A stretch of 64,000 nt of DNA from Paludibacteraceae bacterium. GTDB lineage: Bacteria; Bacteroidota; Bacteroidia; Bacteroidales; Paludibacteraceae. Each line of letters starts with the position of its first letter. The first letter of the stretch is position 1. The stretch lies in the NCBI GenBank assembly GCA_017478725.1, contig JAFVDD010000021.1, forward strand, positions 1-64,000, in the 5' to 3' direction. The translations under genes were made by a program, and so were the position numbers. The notes beneath the pieces were generated by a model. That model had not been told where the DNA came from. It ran no database searches and worked only from the letters and a program-made list of their open reading frames with translations. Positions 35,402 to 43,702 of this stretch are shown here, in pieces.

Positions 35402-36239
35402 AAATCGTCAGGCCGGCGGTGGAATGGATGTTCAGTTTCTTGGTGATGTTCTTACGGTGGGAAATGACGGTGTGTGTGGATATGCACAGCACATCGGCGA
35501 TCTCCTTGTTGCTCAAGCCTTTTACCACCTGCACCAGCACGTCTTTCTCTCTCTCGCTCAGTTCCTCGTTGTTCTCGTAGGTGGGTTTGCGGCTTTGCGT
35601 CATTTTCTCTCTCGACCTGCGTGCCGCCGCCAAAGCCGGGCGGAGGATGTCGTCTTCAATAGCGCAGTGGTCGGCAAAATCCTGCTCCGTGTGCCACAGG
35701 TCGCTCATGACGCTGATAAGCGGATAACTGATGCTAAGGTTGCCTGTTTCAGAGGGGTAGTATTTGATAATCAGGTTTTTGATCTCGGTCAGTTTGTCCG
35801 TTATGCGCTGGTCGTCATGTTCATGTTCCTCGTAGTTTCCCTCGTCCTCATGCTCGATATGTGTGCGTATTTCGTTGACAAACTCGTCGTAGCAGCGGAG
35901 TATGAGCATGGGTATCTGGCTGGAGGTGTCGCAGGGATTGACCGCCTCGATGAGCGAGCGGCGCAAGCGCGGCAGGCGGAAGTCCAGAAAATAGACATGC
36001 GCGTTCTTCAGGTACATTTGCAGGGTGGCGAGGTCGATGTCCGCGGGAACCGCTTTCTGGCGGAAGACTTTGTTGTTCACCACCGCCAGAAAAGTGGGGG
36101 TATGCACATCGTGAGCCTGGCATACTTGTTCAATCGTTTGTTCTCCCACGCCCATGCTCAGCCCGAAACGGCTGATGATCTGTATGGCTTCTTCTTCGTG
36201 CGCCATCAGGTCGCACATCTTGTCGTTTGCCTTATACAT
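35361..36239 (-). CDS. LuxR-type regulator with RIC/hemerythrin-like sensor region
   Basis: A 292-residue regulator. The N-terminus (ISRFGLSMGVGEQTIEQVC, about 22-40) resembles the ScdA/DUF542 segment of iron-centre repair proteins. The middle holds a His/Glu-rich four-helix region with HIEHEDEGNYEEHEHDD near 132 and FADHCAIEDDILRPAL near 190, the pattern of a hemerythrin di-iron site. The C-terminal LuxR helix-turn-helix is LSEREKDVLVQVVKGLSNKE, near 228. There is no phosphoacceptor receiver domain. It may sense oxygen, nitric oxide or iron state; this is inference. Confidence 0.75.
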   Translation of the reverse strand: MYKANDKMCDLMAHEEEAIQIISRFGLSMGVGEQTIEQVCQAHDVHTPTFLAVVNNKVFRQKAVPADIDLATLQMYLKNAHVYFLDFRLPRLRRSLIEAVNPCDTSSQIPMLILRCYDEFVNEIRTHIEHEDEGNYEEHEHDDQRITDKLTEIKNLIIKYYPSETGNLSISYPLISVMSDLWHTEQDFADHCAIEDDILRPALAAARRSREKMTQSRKPTYENNEELSEREKDVLVQVVKGLSNKEIADVLCISTHTVISHRKNITKKLNIHSTAGLTIYAIVNKLVDIDRL

Positions 36240-36240
36240 A

Positions 36241-36272
36241 ACAACTTAACAGTTTAACAACTTAACCATTCA
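36241..36272. repeat. 8-base-phased repeat between ettA and the LuxR-type gene
   Basis: Four units of exactly 8 bases (ACAACTTA, ACAGTTTA, ACAACTTA, ACCATTCA) cover the intergenic spacer and the ettA stop. Confidence 0.7.
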
Positions 36273-37935
36273 ACCCGCGGTAACGTACACGTTTGGGTTC
36301 GGCGTCCTCGCCCAGACGCATCTTCTTATTCTCCTCGTACTCCGAGTAACTGCCTTCGAACCAGAACACTTTGCCGTCTCCCTCGTACGCCAGGATATGC
36401 GTGCATATACGGTCAAGGAACCATCGGTCGTGCGAAATGACTACTGCGCAGCCGGCGAAGTTCTCCAGACCTTCTTCCAATGCACGCAGGGTGTTCACAT
36501 CAATGTCGTTAGTCGGCTCGTCGAGCAGTAGTACGTTGGCTTCGCTTTTGAGCGTCAGTGCCAAGTGCAGGCGGTTTCTCTCACCGCCGGAGAGCACGCC
36601 GCATTTCTTCTCTTGATCGGCACCCGTGAAGTTGAAGCGGCTCAGGTAGGCACGCGCATTGATTTCACGGCCTGCCACGCGGATAAACTCCGTGCCGCCG
36701 CTGATAGTCTCGAACACGCTCTTGTTCGGATCGATGTCCGCGTGTTGCTGGTCCACGTAGCCTATCTTGACGGTCTCGCCGACAGAGAACGTGCCTTTGT
36801 CGGCTTTCTCTGTACCGATAATCATGCGGAAGAGGGTAGTCTTGCCGGCACCATTGGGACCGATGACACCTACGATGCCGTTAGGCGGTAGCATGAAATT
36901 GAGGTCCTCAAACAGCAGTTTGTCACCAAAACTCTTCGCTACACCTTCGGCGTTGATAACCTTGTTGCCCAAGCGCGGACCGTTCGGGATGAATATCTCC
37001 AGTTTCTCTTCTTTGGCTTTCTGCTCTTCGTTCAGCATTCTGTCGTAGGCATCCAGACGGGCTTTCTGCTTGGCGTGGCGCGCTTTGGGTGCCATGTGTA
37101 TCCATTCCAACTCGCGCTCCAGGGTCTTGCGGCGTTTGCTGGCCTGTTTCTCCTCCTGCGCCATGCGGTTGGTCTTCTGCTCCAGCCAACTCGAATAGTT
37201 GCCTTTCCATGGGATTCCTTCGCCTCTATCCAATTCTAAAATCCAGCCTGCCACATTGTCAAGGAAATAGCGGTCGTGTGTGATACAGATTACTGTGCCT
37301 GCGTACTGCTGCAAGTGTTGCTCCAGCCAGTCGATCGACTCAGCATCTAAGTGGTTGGTCGGCTCGTCCAGTAATAGTACATCCGGCTGCTGTAACAATA
37401 AACGGCATAACGCCACGCGGCGGCGTTCACCTCCCGAAAGGGTAGTCACGTTCGCATCATCGGGCGGGCAACGCAGGGCGTCTATGGCACGGTCGAGCTT
37501 CTGGTCTATGTTCCATGCGTCGGCGGCATCCAGTTTGTCCTGCAACTCCGCCTGCCGAGCCAGCAACTTGTCAAAGTCTGCGTCGGGTTCACCGAAAGCC
37601 ATGTTAATCTCGTCATACTCCTTGAGCATGTCCATAATCGGCTGCACACCTTCCTGTACTACCTCGCGCACCGTTTTTGCAGGGTCGAGTTTCGGGTCTT
37701 GCTCCAAGTAGCCCACGCTGTAACCAGGACTCCAAACCACCTCGCCCTGGTACTCTTTCTCGATTCCGGCGATGATTTTGAGCAGCGTACTCTTGCCCGC
37801 ACCGTTCAAACCGATAATACCTATCTTGGCGCCGTAGAAGAAGCTCAGGTAGATATTGTTCAACACTCGTTTCTGGGGACCGAAGTTCTTGCTCAGCCCT
37901 ACCATTGAAAAGATGACCTTTTTGTCGTCTGCCAT
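36262..37935 (-). CDS. ettA: ABC-F translation factor EttA-like
   Basis: A two-domain ABC-F ATPase without membrane segments. Walker A motifs are GLNGAGKSTLLK and GPNGAGKTTLFR; signatures are LSGGERRRVALCR and LSGGERNRLHLAL; Walker B regions end in LLLDEPTNHLD and LLLDEPTNDID. The inter-domain linker has ELEWIHMAPKARHAKQKAR, typical of EttA, which gates early elongation on the ribosome E site. I chose the ATG at 37935 (MADDKKVIF); the longer frame to 37989 would start upstream of the promoter. Confidence 0.92.
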   Translation of the reverse strand: MADDKKVIFSMVGLSKNFGPQKRVLNNIYLSFFYGAKIGIIGLNGAGKSTLLKIIAGIEKEYQGEVVWSPGYSVGYLEQDPKLDPAKTVREVVQEGVQPIMDMLKEYDEINMAFGEPDADFDKLLARQAELQDKLDAADAWNIDQKLDRAIDALRCPPDDANVTTLSGGERRRVALCRLLLQQPDVLLLDEPTNHLDAESIDWLEQHLQQYAGTVICITHDRYFLDNVAGWILELDRGEGIPWKGNYSSWLEQKTNRMAQEEKQASKRRKTLERELEWIHMAPKARHAKQKARLDAYDRMLNEEQKAKEEKLEIFIPNGPRLGNKVINAEGVAKSFGDKLLFEDLNFMLPPNGIVGVIGPNGAGKTTLFRMIIGTEKADKGTFSVGETVKIGYVDQQHADIDPNKSVFETISGGTEFIRVAGREINARAYLSRFNFTGADQEKKCGVLSGGERNRLHLALTLKSEANVLLLDEPTNDIDVNTLRALEEGLENFAGCAVVISHDRWFLDRICTHILAYEGDGKVFWFEGSYSEYEENKKMRLGEDAEPKRVRYRGLNG

Positions 37936-37958
37936 AATATCCCAAATTAAAAAGTGTG

Positions 37959-37990
37959 CAAAGTTACAACTTTTTTTGCACATATGCAAG
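37959..37990 (-). promoter_or_regulatory. Promoter of ettA and possibly of the run down to 20.2 kb
   Basis: On the - strand TAACTTTG (37959-37966) with CTTGCA at the -33 distance. The following thirteen genes are packed with small gaps or overlaps, so a very long transcript is possible. Confidence 0.6.
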
Positions 37991-38105
37991 CGCGGGCGTA
38001 TTATTTTGCCAAAAAATCCACAAAATCATACCAAAAAATCTACATAATCCCCACCTATCTCCTATCCGCCACATATAGCAACTGCGCGAAGATAAGAGAA
38101 AGGAG

Positions 38106-38160
38106 AACACCCGAGTTGCCTCCGATATGCTTCCGATGCGCCTCCGAGATGCCCCCGATA
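38106..38160. repeat. 11-base-phased TCGG array D
   Basis: Five units of exactly 11 bases with CCGA cores on the + strand (TCGG on the - strand), for example TGCCTCCGATA, TGCTTCCGATG and TGCCCCCGATA, in the divergent spacer between ettA and mce. Confidence 0.88.
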
Positions 38161-38194
38161 ACCTATTATGCAAACAGCTAAAAATGTGAAGATT

Positions 38195-38284
38195 ATGAAA
38201 AAAACGAACAAAGACTGGATGATTCACGATGGACCAAGGCTCCGTAAACATCATCCCCACTGGCTGAGCGATATAAAACGATAA
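38195..38284 (+). CDS. Possible 29-residue small protein
   Basis: An ORF with ATG, 29 codons and TAA encodes MKKTNKDWMIHDGPRLRKHH and nine more residues; it is basic, with three Trp. A hairpin with T-tract follows 41 bases later, as for a short transcript. I do not recognise the sequence and see no convincing TAnnTTTG box in front of it. The spacer otherwise holds only array D and promoters. Confidence 0.3.
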   Translation: MKKTNKDWMIHDGPRLRKHHPHWLSDIKR

Positions 38285-38325
38285 GGGATAGCAGAAGATT
38301 GGCACTGATGACCTGACAAAAAAAA

Positions 38326-38347
38326 CGTCCTTTCGGGTGCCTTTTTT
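38326..38347 (+). terminator. Weak intrinsic terminator before the mce promoter
   Basis: CGTCC, loop TTTC, GGGTG (with G-U pairs), then CC and six T. It is a degenerate version of the ACGTCC/GGGGCGT terminators at 1.7 and 3.5 kb. Confidence 0.5.
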
Positions 38348-38366
38348 CTAAAATTCCGCAAATAAA

Positions 38367-38398
38367 TTTGCGTAAGTCATTTTTTTTTACTATCTTTG
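38367..38398 (+). promoter_or_regulatory. Promoter of the methylmalonyl-CoA decarboxylase operon
   Basis: TTTG at 38367-38370 and TATCTTTG at 38391-38398, 20 bases apart; the leader is about 75 bases. Confidence 0.8.
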
Positions 38399-38444
38399 CC
38401 GCGTTTTTGTGTTCTATACATGAACGCGGCTTTGAATATATAAT

Positions 38445-38472
38445 TCTAAAATCTAAAATACAAAATAAAATC
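38445..38472. repeat. 7-base-phased repeat in the mce leader
   Basis: TCTAAAA twice, then TACAAAA and TAAAATC, in exact 7-base steps just before the mce start. Confidence 0.65.
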
Positions 38473-38477
38473 CAATT

Positions 38478-38891
38478 ATGAAACCATCCCACATTGAACA
38501 TCTGGGCATTGCAGTGACCTCGCTGGAGGAGGCAATGCCGTTTTTTGAGTTCCTCACCGGCAGCAAATGCTACTCGATTGAGGTAGTAGAGGATCAGAAA
38601 GTGAAGACTGCCTTCTTCAAAGTAGGCGAAGTCAAGATCGAGCTTCTCGAACCGACCAGCCCTGAGTCCACCATCGCCAAGTTTATTGAGAAAAACGGCG
38701 GTCGCGGCGGCGTTCACCACGTAGCCTTCAACGTTGAGAACGTGGCAGAGGCACTTGCAGAAGCAGAGGCAGCAGGCTTGCAGCTCATCGACAAGGCTCC
38801 CCGCAAAGGTGCCGAGAACCTCATGATTGCCTTCCTGCACCCCAAATCAACGAAAGGCGTACTCACCGAGCTCTGCCAACAACCCAAATAA
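38478..38891 (+). CDS. mce: Methylmalonyl-CoA epimerase
   Basis: A 137-residue vicinal-oxygen-chelate protein converting (R)- to (S)-methylmalonyl-CoA. It has KPSHIEHLGIAVTSLEEAM with the first metal His at the start, VKIELLEPTSPESTIAKF near 52, GGVHHVAFNVENV (His) near 78, and FLHPKSTKGVLTELCQ (Glu) at the end. The neighbouring decarboxylase subunits use its product, placing it in the succinate-to-propionate route. Confidence 0.94.
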   Translation: MKPSHIEHLGIAVTSLEEAMPFFEFLTGSKCYSIEVVEDQKVKTAFFKVGEVKIELLEPTSPESTIAKFIEKNGGRGGVHHVAFNVENVAEALAEAEAAGLQLIDKAPRKGAENLMIAFLHPKSTKGVLTELCQQPK

Positions 38892-38896
38892 GTAGT

Positions 38897-38922
38897 ACAT
38901 CGTAAATCGCTAAATCGTAAAT
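38897..38922. repeat. 7/8-base-phased TCGTAAA repeat between mce and mmdA
   Basis: TCGTAAA, TCGCTAAA and TCGTAAA in the 37-base spacer. Confidence 0.7.
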
Positions 38923-38928
38923 AATTTT

Positions 38929-40485
38929 ATGGATCAGGAAAAATTGAATAGGCTGATTGACAACCGCGCCAAGGCAATGGCAGGCGGAGGTGAAGCAGCT
39001 GTTGAAAAACACCACGCGAAAGGCAGCTACACCGCCCGCGAGCGCATCAATATGCTGCTCGACGAAGGTTCGTTTGAGGAAGTTAACATGTTCCTTACTC
39101 ACCGCTGCCACGATTTCGGAATGGAGAAAAAAGTGTTCCTCGGCGACGGCGTAGCTGTCGGTTCCGGTACCATTGACGGCCGTCTGGTCTTTGTTTTTGC
39201 ACAGGACGCTACCGTTATCGGCGGTTCGCTGAGCGAGACGATGGCACTGAAGATATGCAACGTCATGGACCAAGCCATGAAACTGGGTGCGCCGATCATC
39301 GGATTGAACGACTCGGGCGGAGCACGTATTCAGGAAGGCGCATGCGCACTGGCAGGCTACGCCGAGATATTCGAGCGTAATATCCTTGCTTCCGGCGTTG
39401 TGCCGCAAATCAGTGTCATCTTCGGCCCTTGTGCCGGCGGTGCCGTGTATAGCCCTGCGCTCACCGATTTCATCATGATGACCGAGCAGAACTCCTATAT
39501 GTTCATTACCGGTCCGAAGGTGGTTAAGTCCGTTACAGGCGAGGACGTGACCGTTGAGCAACTCGGCGGCGCCAAGATTCACGCTACCAAATCGGGTGTG
39601 ACCCATTTCGTGGCAGCCACCGAAGAAGAGGCGCTTGCCGAAGTACGCCGTCTCGTTTCCTTCATCCCGCAAAACAACATGGAGGAAGCACCGCTTGTAG
39701 AGTGCACTGACGACATAACCCGCGTGGATGACAACCTCAACGACATCGTTCCTTCGGATCCGAACAAGCCCTACGACATGCACGAGATCATCAACACCAT
39801 CGTGGATAATGGTGATTTCATGGAGGTGCACAAGGATTTTGCCAAGAACGTCATATGCGGTTTTGCGCGTTTCAACGGCCGCTCGACCGGCATCATCGCC
39901 AATCAGCCTTCCTGGTTAGCCGGTGTGCTGGATTGCGACGCCAGCCGTAAGGCTGCACGCTTCGTACGTTTCTGCGATGCCTTCAATATCCAGATTCTTA
40001 CCCTCGTGGATGTGCCGGGCTTCCTCTGCGGAACCGGACAAGAGTACGCGGGTATCATCGATCACGGAGCCAAACTGATGTTCGCCTATGGCGAAGCCAC
40101 TGTGCCCAAGGTGACGGTAACCGTTCGCAAATCATACGGCGGCTCGCATATTGTGATGAGCTGCAAACAACTCCGCGGCGACATGTGTTACGCATGGCCC
40201 AACGCAGAGATTGCCGTAATGGGTGCCAGCGGTGCCGTAGGCGTACTGCAAGCCAAGGCCATCAAGGCGATCGAAGACCCGGCGGAGAAGAAAGCCTTCA
40301 TCGCCGAGAAAGAGGCAGAGTACAAAGACCTGTTTGCTTCGCCCTACCAGGCAGCCAACCGCGGGTATATTGATGACGTTATAGAACCGCGCAACACACG
40401 CGCACGCGTCATTCGTGCGTTCGAGATGTTGCAAACCAAGCGTCTGACCAATCCGCTCAAGAAGCACTCGAATATACCTCTGTAA
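38929..40485 (+). CDS. mmdA: Methylmalonyl-CoA decarboxylase alpha subunit (carboxyltransferase)
   Basis: A 518-residue carboxyltransferase of the acyl-CoA carboxylase beta type. Both crotonase-like halves are present: GLNDSGGARIQEGACALAGY near 124 (acyl-CoA side oxyanion hole) and LVDVPGFLCGTGQEYAGII near 357 (biotin side). Because a biotin carrier, a small OadG-like subunit and an OadB-type membrane subunit follow and no biotin carboxylase is near, it is best read as the decarboxylase subunit, transferring CO2 from methylmalonyl-CoA to biotin. A role in propionyl-CoA carboxylation is the alternative. Confidence 0.9.
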   Translation: MDQEKLNRLIDNRAKAMAGGGEAAVEKHHAKGSYTARERINMLLDEGSFEEVNMFLTHRCHDFGMEKKVFLGDGVAVGSGTIDGRLVFVFAQDATVIGGSLSETMALKICNVMDQAMKLGAPIIGLNDSGGARIQEGACALAGYAEIFERNILASGVVPQISVIFGPCAGGAVYSPALTDFIMMTEQNSYMFITGPKVVKSVTGEDVTVEQLGGAKIHATKSGVTHFVAATEEEALAEVRRLVSFIPQNNMEEAPLVECTDDITRVDDNLNDIVPSDPNKPYDMHEIINTIVDNGDFMEVHKDFAKNVICGFARFNGRSTGIIANQPSWLAGVLDCDASRKAARFVRFCDAFNIQILTLVDVPGFLCGTGQEYAGIIDHGAKLMFAYGEATVPKVTVTVRKSYGGSHIVMSCKQLRGDMCYAWPNAEIAVMGASGAVGVLQAKAIKAIEDPAEKKAFIAEKEAEYKDLFASPYQAANRGYIDDVIEPRNTRARVIRAFEMLQTKRLTNPLKKHSNIPL

Positions 40486-40516
40486 ATCGTACATCGCAAA
40501 TCGTTAAATCGTAAAT
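40482..40516. repeat. 7/8-base-phased TCGTAAA repeat between mmdA and the OadG-like gene
   Basis: TCGTACA, TCGCAAA, TCGTTAAA and TCGTAAA fill the whole spacer; the next ATG (40515) is made by the last unit. Confidence 0.75.
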
Positions 40517-40877
40517 GTATATGGTACTTTTAAGTGTAACTGCTGAAACCTGGATTGTGACCGGATTGGGCTTTGGTATCGTTCTGGTGCTGTTGTTCTG
40601 CCTTGTGTTTATCATACAGGGGCTTGGATGGGTGATGCAACGCCTCACCGCGCCCAAACAGCCCAAAGCCGCTGCTCAGCCGGCTCCTGTTCAGACCGCG
40701 GCTCCGGCTCCTGCTGCAGCCGTGAGCAAGAATGACGATGTACATGCCGCCATAGCTATGGCGCTGTACCTCAGTCGGGAAGAACGTCACGACCTACCCA
40801 ACGCACGGTTGTACCTCCAAGCACATGAGACGGCTTGGAACGCCAAAGAAATAGGATTAAACAACAAAGGATTTTAA
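40515..40877 (+). CDS. OadG-like small membrane subunit (MmdD-type)
   Basis: A 120-residue protein with one N-terminal membrane helix (GLGFGIVLVLLFCLVFII, about 18-36), an Ala/Pro-rich flexible linker and a C-terminal amphipathic segment with AAIAMALYL near 85. This is the layout of the gamma/delta subunits that tie the soluble carboxyltransferase to the membrane pump. Its position between the alpha and biotin subunits supports the call. The ATG at 40521 is an alternative start. Confidence 0.85.
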   Translation: MYMVLLSVTAETWIVTGLGFGIVLVLLFCLVFIIQGLGWVMQRLTAPKQPKAAAQPAPVQTAAPAPAAAVSKNDDVHAAIAMALYLSREERHDLPNARLYLQAHETAWNAKEIGLNNKGF

Positions 40878-40884
40878 AAATACA

Positions 40885-41334
40885 ATGAAAGAATTCACAT
40901 TCAAAATCAACGGCGCAGAGTATAAGTGCGCCGTAGAAGAAATAGGTGACGGCAAAGCCAAAGTCACAGTAAACGGCAAGAACTACGAAGTGGAAACCGG
41001 CGAGGCACAGCCTAAGATTGCAGCCGGCAAAACCGTAGTAAACGCACCGAAGCCCGCAGCAGCCACTCCTGCGCCTGCTGCTCCCAAAGCAGAGCCCAAA
41101 CCCGCAGCCGCTCCGGCAGCAGGGGTGCAGGTCAAGAGCCCGCTGCCCGGAAGCGTCATCAAAGTGCTGGTTAGCGAAGGACAAGCCGTTAAACGCGGAG
41201 ACACACTGCTCACGCTGGAATCCATGAAGATGGAGAACGCCATCATGGCAGAGCAAGACGGTACGGTGAAACAAATAGCCGTTTCCGCCGGTCAAAACGT
41301 GATGCAAGACGACCTGCTTGTAGTGCTTGGATAA
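40885..41334 (+). CDS. mmdC: Biotin carboxyl carrier subunit (MmdC-type)
   Basis: A 149-residue biotinyl protein. A short N-terminal beta domain (EFTFKINGAEYKCAVEEI) and an Ala/Pro-rich swinging linker precede the biotinyl domain with the acceptor Lys in LESMKMENAIMAE near residue 115. It carries the carboxyl group from the alpha subunit to the membrane subunit. Confidence 0.93.
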   Translation: MKEFTFKINGAEYKCAVEEIGDGKAKVTVNGKNYEVETGEAQPKIAAGKTVVNAPKPAAATPAPAAPKAEPKPAAAPAAGVQVKSPLPGSVIKVLVSEGQAVKRGDTLLTLESMKMENAIMAEQDGTVKQIAVSAGQNVMQDDLLVVLG

Positions 41335-41336
41335 TC

Positions 41337-41376
41337 TAGTATTTTAGTCAACTAGTTGAATAGCCGACTATTAAAC
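41337..41376. repeat. 8-base-phased TAG repeat before oadB
   Basis: Five units of exactly 8 bases begin TAG or TAT (for example TAGTCAAC, TAGTTGAA, TAGCCGAC) in the spacer before the membrane subunit. Confidence 0.7.
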
Positions 41377-41385
41377 AAACAGATT

Positions 41386-42561
41386 ATGAATATTCAGGAT
41401 TTTTTTCTCGGCATGGGCTTCATGCAGATGACTTGGCAGCAAGGCTTAATGCTTTTGGTGTCTTTCTTCCTGCTGTACCTTGCCATTCATAAGAAATACG
41501 AGCCGCTGTTGCTGTTGCCTATTGCGTTCGGTATGTTGCTCACCAACCTGCCCGGCGCAGGTATGTTCCATAACGAGTTATGGACGGCATTCCTTGATCC
41601 CGACAGCCCTGCGTACCACTCCTACGGTGCCATACTGAAGGACGCCGGCTTGCTCGATGTGCTCTATATTGGCGTCAAAGCGGGTGTTTATCCATGCCTC
41701 ATCTTCATCGGAGTTGGGGCAATGACCGATTTCGGTCCGCTGATTGCAAACCCCAAGTCGCTCCTCCTCGGTGCAGCCGCGCAGATTGGTATCTTCGTTA
41801 CTTTCCTGTGCGCCAATGCAATGGGCTTCACGCCTGCTGAAGCCGGCTCTATTGGTATCATCGGCGGTGCCGACGGTCCTACATCTATCTTCTTGACATC
41901 CAAACTGGCACCTCATCTGCTTGGTCCGATTGCCATCGCGGCATATAGTTACATGGCGCTGGTGCCGGTGATTCAGCCGCCTATCATGCGTGCGCTCACG
42001 ACTAAAAAAGAACGCGCCATCAAGATGGGGCAACTCCGTCCGGTCTCCAAGACAGAGAAGATCGTCTTCCCGGTTATCATCACCGCCATCGTGGCGCTCA
42101 TCCTGCCGGACGCAGCACCGCTGATCGGCTGCTTGATGCTTGGTAACCTGATGAAAGAGTGCGGAGTAGTGGATCGCCTTTCCAAGACTGCGCAGAACGA
42201 ACTGATGAACATTGTCGTCATCTTCTTAGGTCTTTCAGTAGGCGCGACGGCTACCGGAGACAGCTTCCTCAACCTCAAGACCTTGGGTATCCTTTCCATG
42301 GGTATCGTAGCTTTCGGTTTGGGAACGGCAGGTGGAGTCCTCTTGGCTAAGTTCATGAACCTCTTCCTCAAGGACAAGATCAACCCGCTTATCGGTTCTG
42401 CCGGAGTATCGGCTGTGCCTATGGCTGCCCGCGTATCGCAGACGGTAGGACAAGAAGAGAATCCCTCTAACTTCCTGCTCATGCACGCCATGGGCCCGAA
42501 CGTAGCCGGTGTAATCGGTTCGGCCGTTGCCGCAGGTGTTTTATTAACCATGCTCGGCTGA
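41386..42561 (+). CDS. mmdB: Sodium-pumping decarboxylase beta subunit (OadB/MmdB type)
   Basis: A membrane protein of about 391 residues with about ten hydrophobic segments that decarboxylates carboxybiotin and exports Na+. Family motifs are [16 protein letters not shown] near 105, [20 protein letters not shown] near 158 (with the Asp needed for Na+ transport) and a C-terminal [19 protein letters not shown]. The true start is the ATG at 41386 ([11 protein letters not shown]); the frame also extends upstream from a TTG inside the 8-base repeat. Confidence 0.93.
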   Translation: MNIQDFFLGMGFMQMTWQQGLMLLVSFFLLYLAIHKKYEPLLLLPIAFGMLLTNLPGAGMFHNELWTAFLDPDSPAYHSYGAILKDAGLLDVLYIGVKAGVYPCLIFIGVGAMTDFGPLIANPKSLLLGAAAQIGIFVTFLCANAMGFTPAEAGSIGIIGGADGPTSIFLTSKLAPHLLGPIAIAAYSYMALVPVIQPPIMRALTTKKERAIKMGQLRPVSKTEKIVFPVIITAIVALILPDAAPLIGCLMLGNLMKECGVVDRLSKTAQNELMNIVVIFLGLSVGATATGDSFLNLKTLGILSMGIVAFGLGTAGGVLLAKFMNLFLKDKINPLIGSAGVSAVPMAARVSQTVGQEENPSNFLLMHAMGPNVAGVIGSAVAAGVLLTMLG

Positions 42562-42589
42562 TAGCTGAAAGCGAATACCATAACTTCAC

Positions 42590-43702
42590 ATGTCCAACCG
42601 ACGCATTGGTACGATAATACTGATGATAGCCATGTTAATAGTGGCTGTCTCAGTATTGTTTACCAACAATTTGGCAAAGCAGCTCCAGTTGGAGGAACAG
42701 CGTAATATGGCCGTCTGGGCGGAGGCTACGCGCCAACTGGTGTTAGCGGAAGATGATGCGGATATTGATTTTGTGAGCTCAATCATCGAAGGCAATACCA
42801 CCATCCCTGTGTATATATGTGACGAGCAGGGCAACGTGCTGGCAAGCCGCAACGTGACGAAAGGAAATCACAAAGCGGGCAAGCACGGGCCTATAGAGAT
42901 CCAGATATCCAAGGATGTAAAGCAGTATATTTTCTGGGATGACAGTCAACTGCTGACACGCCTTAGGTATGTGCCGTATGTTCAGTTTGCGCTGATTTTT
43001 GTTTTTATTGTGGTGATTGTATTCACTATGATTACAGTGCAGCGCAGCGAACAAAACCGGCTGTGGGTCGGGCTGAGCAAAGAGACCGCTCACCAACTCG
43101 GTACACCCATTTCTTCGCTCAACGGCTGGCAGCAATTACTGGCAGAAGAATACCCCGCGGACGCTTATGTGCCGCAAATGCGCAAGGATATCGACCGGTT
43201 GCAGATGATTGCCAACCGCTTCCAGAAAATAGGCAGTGAGCCGGAACTGAAGCAGATGGATGTTATTCCTGTCATTGAAGAGACGGTTGCGTACATGCGC
43301 ACACGCGTTAGCAATAAGGTGTTGCTGGACGATTCTGCACTATCCGGCATAAGCCGTGTAGTGGCGGTCAATGCGCCGTTGCTGCAATGGGTGGTTGAAA
43401 ATCTCCTTAAGAATGCCGTGGATGCCATGGCAGGAGAGGGCACGATACGATTCCAACTGCATGAGAACGATCATGAACTCATGCTCGACATCTCCGATAC
43501 CGGCAAAGGCATCGACGGACATACGCAACGGCGTATATTCGAAGCGGGCTTTACGACCAAAGATCGAGGGTGGGGATTAGGATTGCCACTCGCCAAACGT
43601 ATCATCGAGCAGTATCATGGAGGCAAACTCCTGCTCAAAGAGTCGCAACTTGGCATTGGCTCTACTTTCCGGATTGTTCTCAAAAAGCCCGAACACAGTT
43701 GA
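42590..43702 (+). CDS. Membrane sensor histidine kinase
   Basis: A 370-residue kinase with two membrane helices (about 7-27 and 127-149) flanking a small periplasmic sensor domain. The H-box is KETAHQLGTPISSL (His near 167), the N-box ENLLKNAVDAM near 270 and the ATP lid motifs DTGKGI near 305 and GWGLGLPLAKRII near 328. No response regulator is adjacent, so it is an orphan here. It starts 28 bases after the decarboxylase operon and may be co-transcribed. Its 3' end overlaps ispE on the other strand by 126 bases. Confidence 0.88.
   Translation: MSNRRIGTIILMIAMLIVAVSVLFTNNLAKQLQLEEQRNMAVWAEATRQLVLAEDDADIDFVSSIIEGNTTIPVYICDEQGNVLASRNVTKGNHKAGKHGPIEIQISKDVKQYIFWDDSQLLTRLRYVPYVQFALIFVFIVVIVFTMITVQRSEQNRLWVGLSKETAHQLGTPISSLNGWQQLLAEEYPADAYVPQMRKDIDRLQMIANRFQKIGSEPELKQMDVIPVIEETVAYMRTRVSNKVLLDDSALSGISRVVAVNAPLLQWVVENLLKNAVDAMAGEGTIRFQLHENDHELMLDISDTGKGIDGHTQRRIFEAGFTTKDRGWGLGLPLAKRIIEQYHGGKLLLKESQLGIGSTFRIVLKKPEHS

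Noticed and set aside
37936..37989. N-terminal extension of EttA in the longest frame
   Set aside because: The -7 box lies inside it, and homology begins at the internal ATG at 37935.
38863..39831. 322-codon open frame on the - strand opposite mmdA
   Set aside because: It mirrors the highly conserved carboxyltransferase frame and has no own start context or homology.
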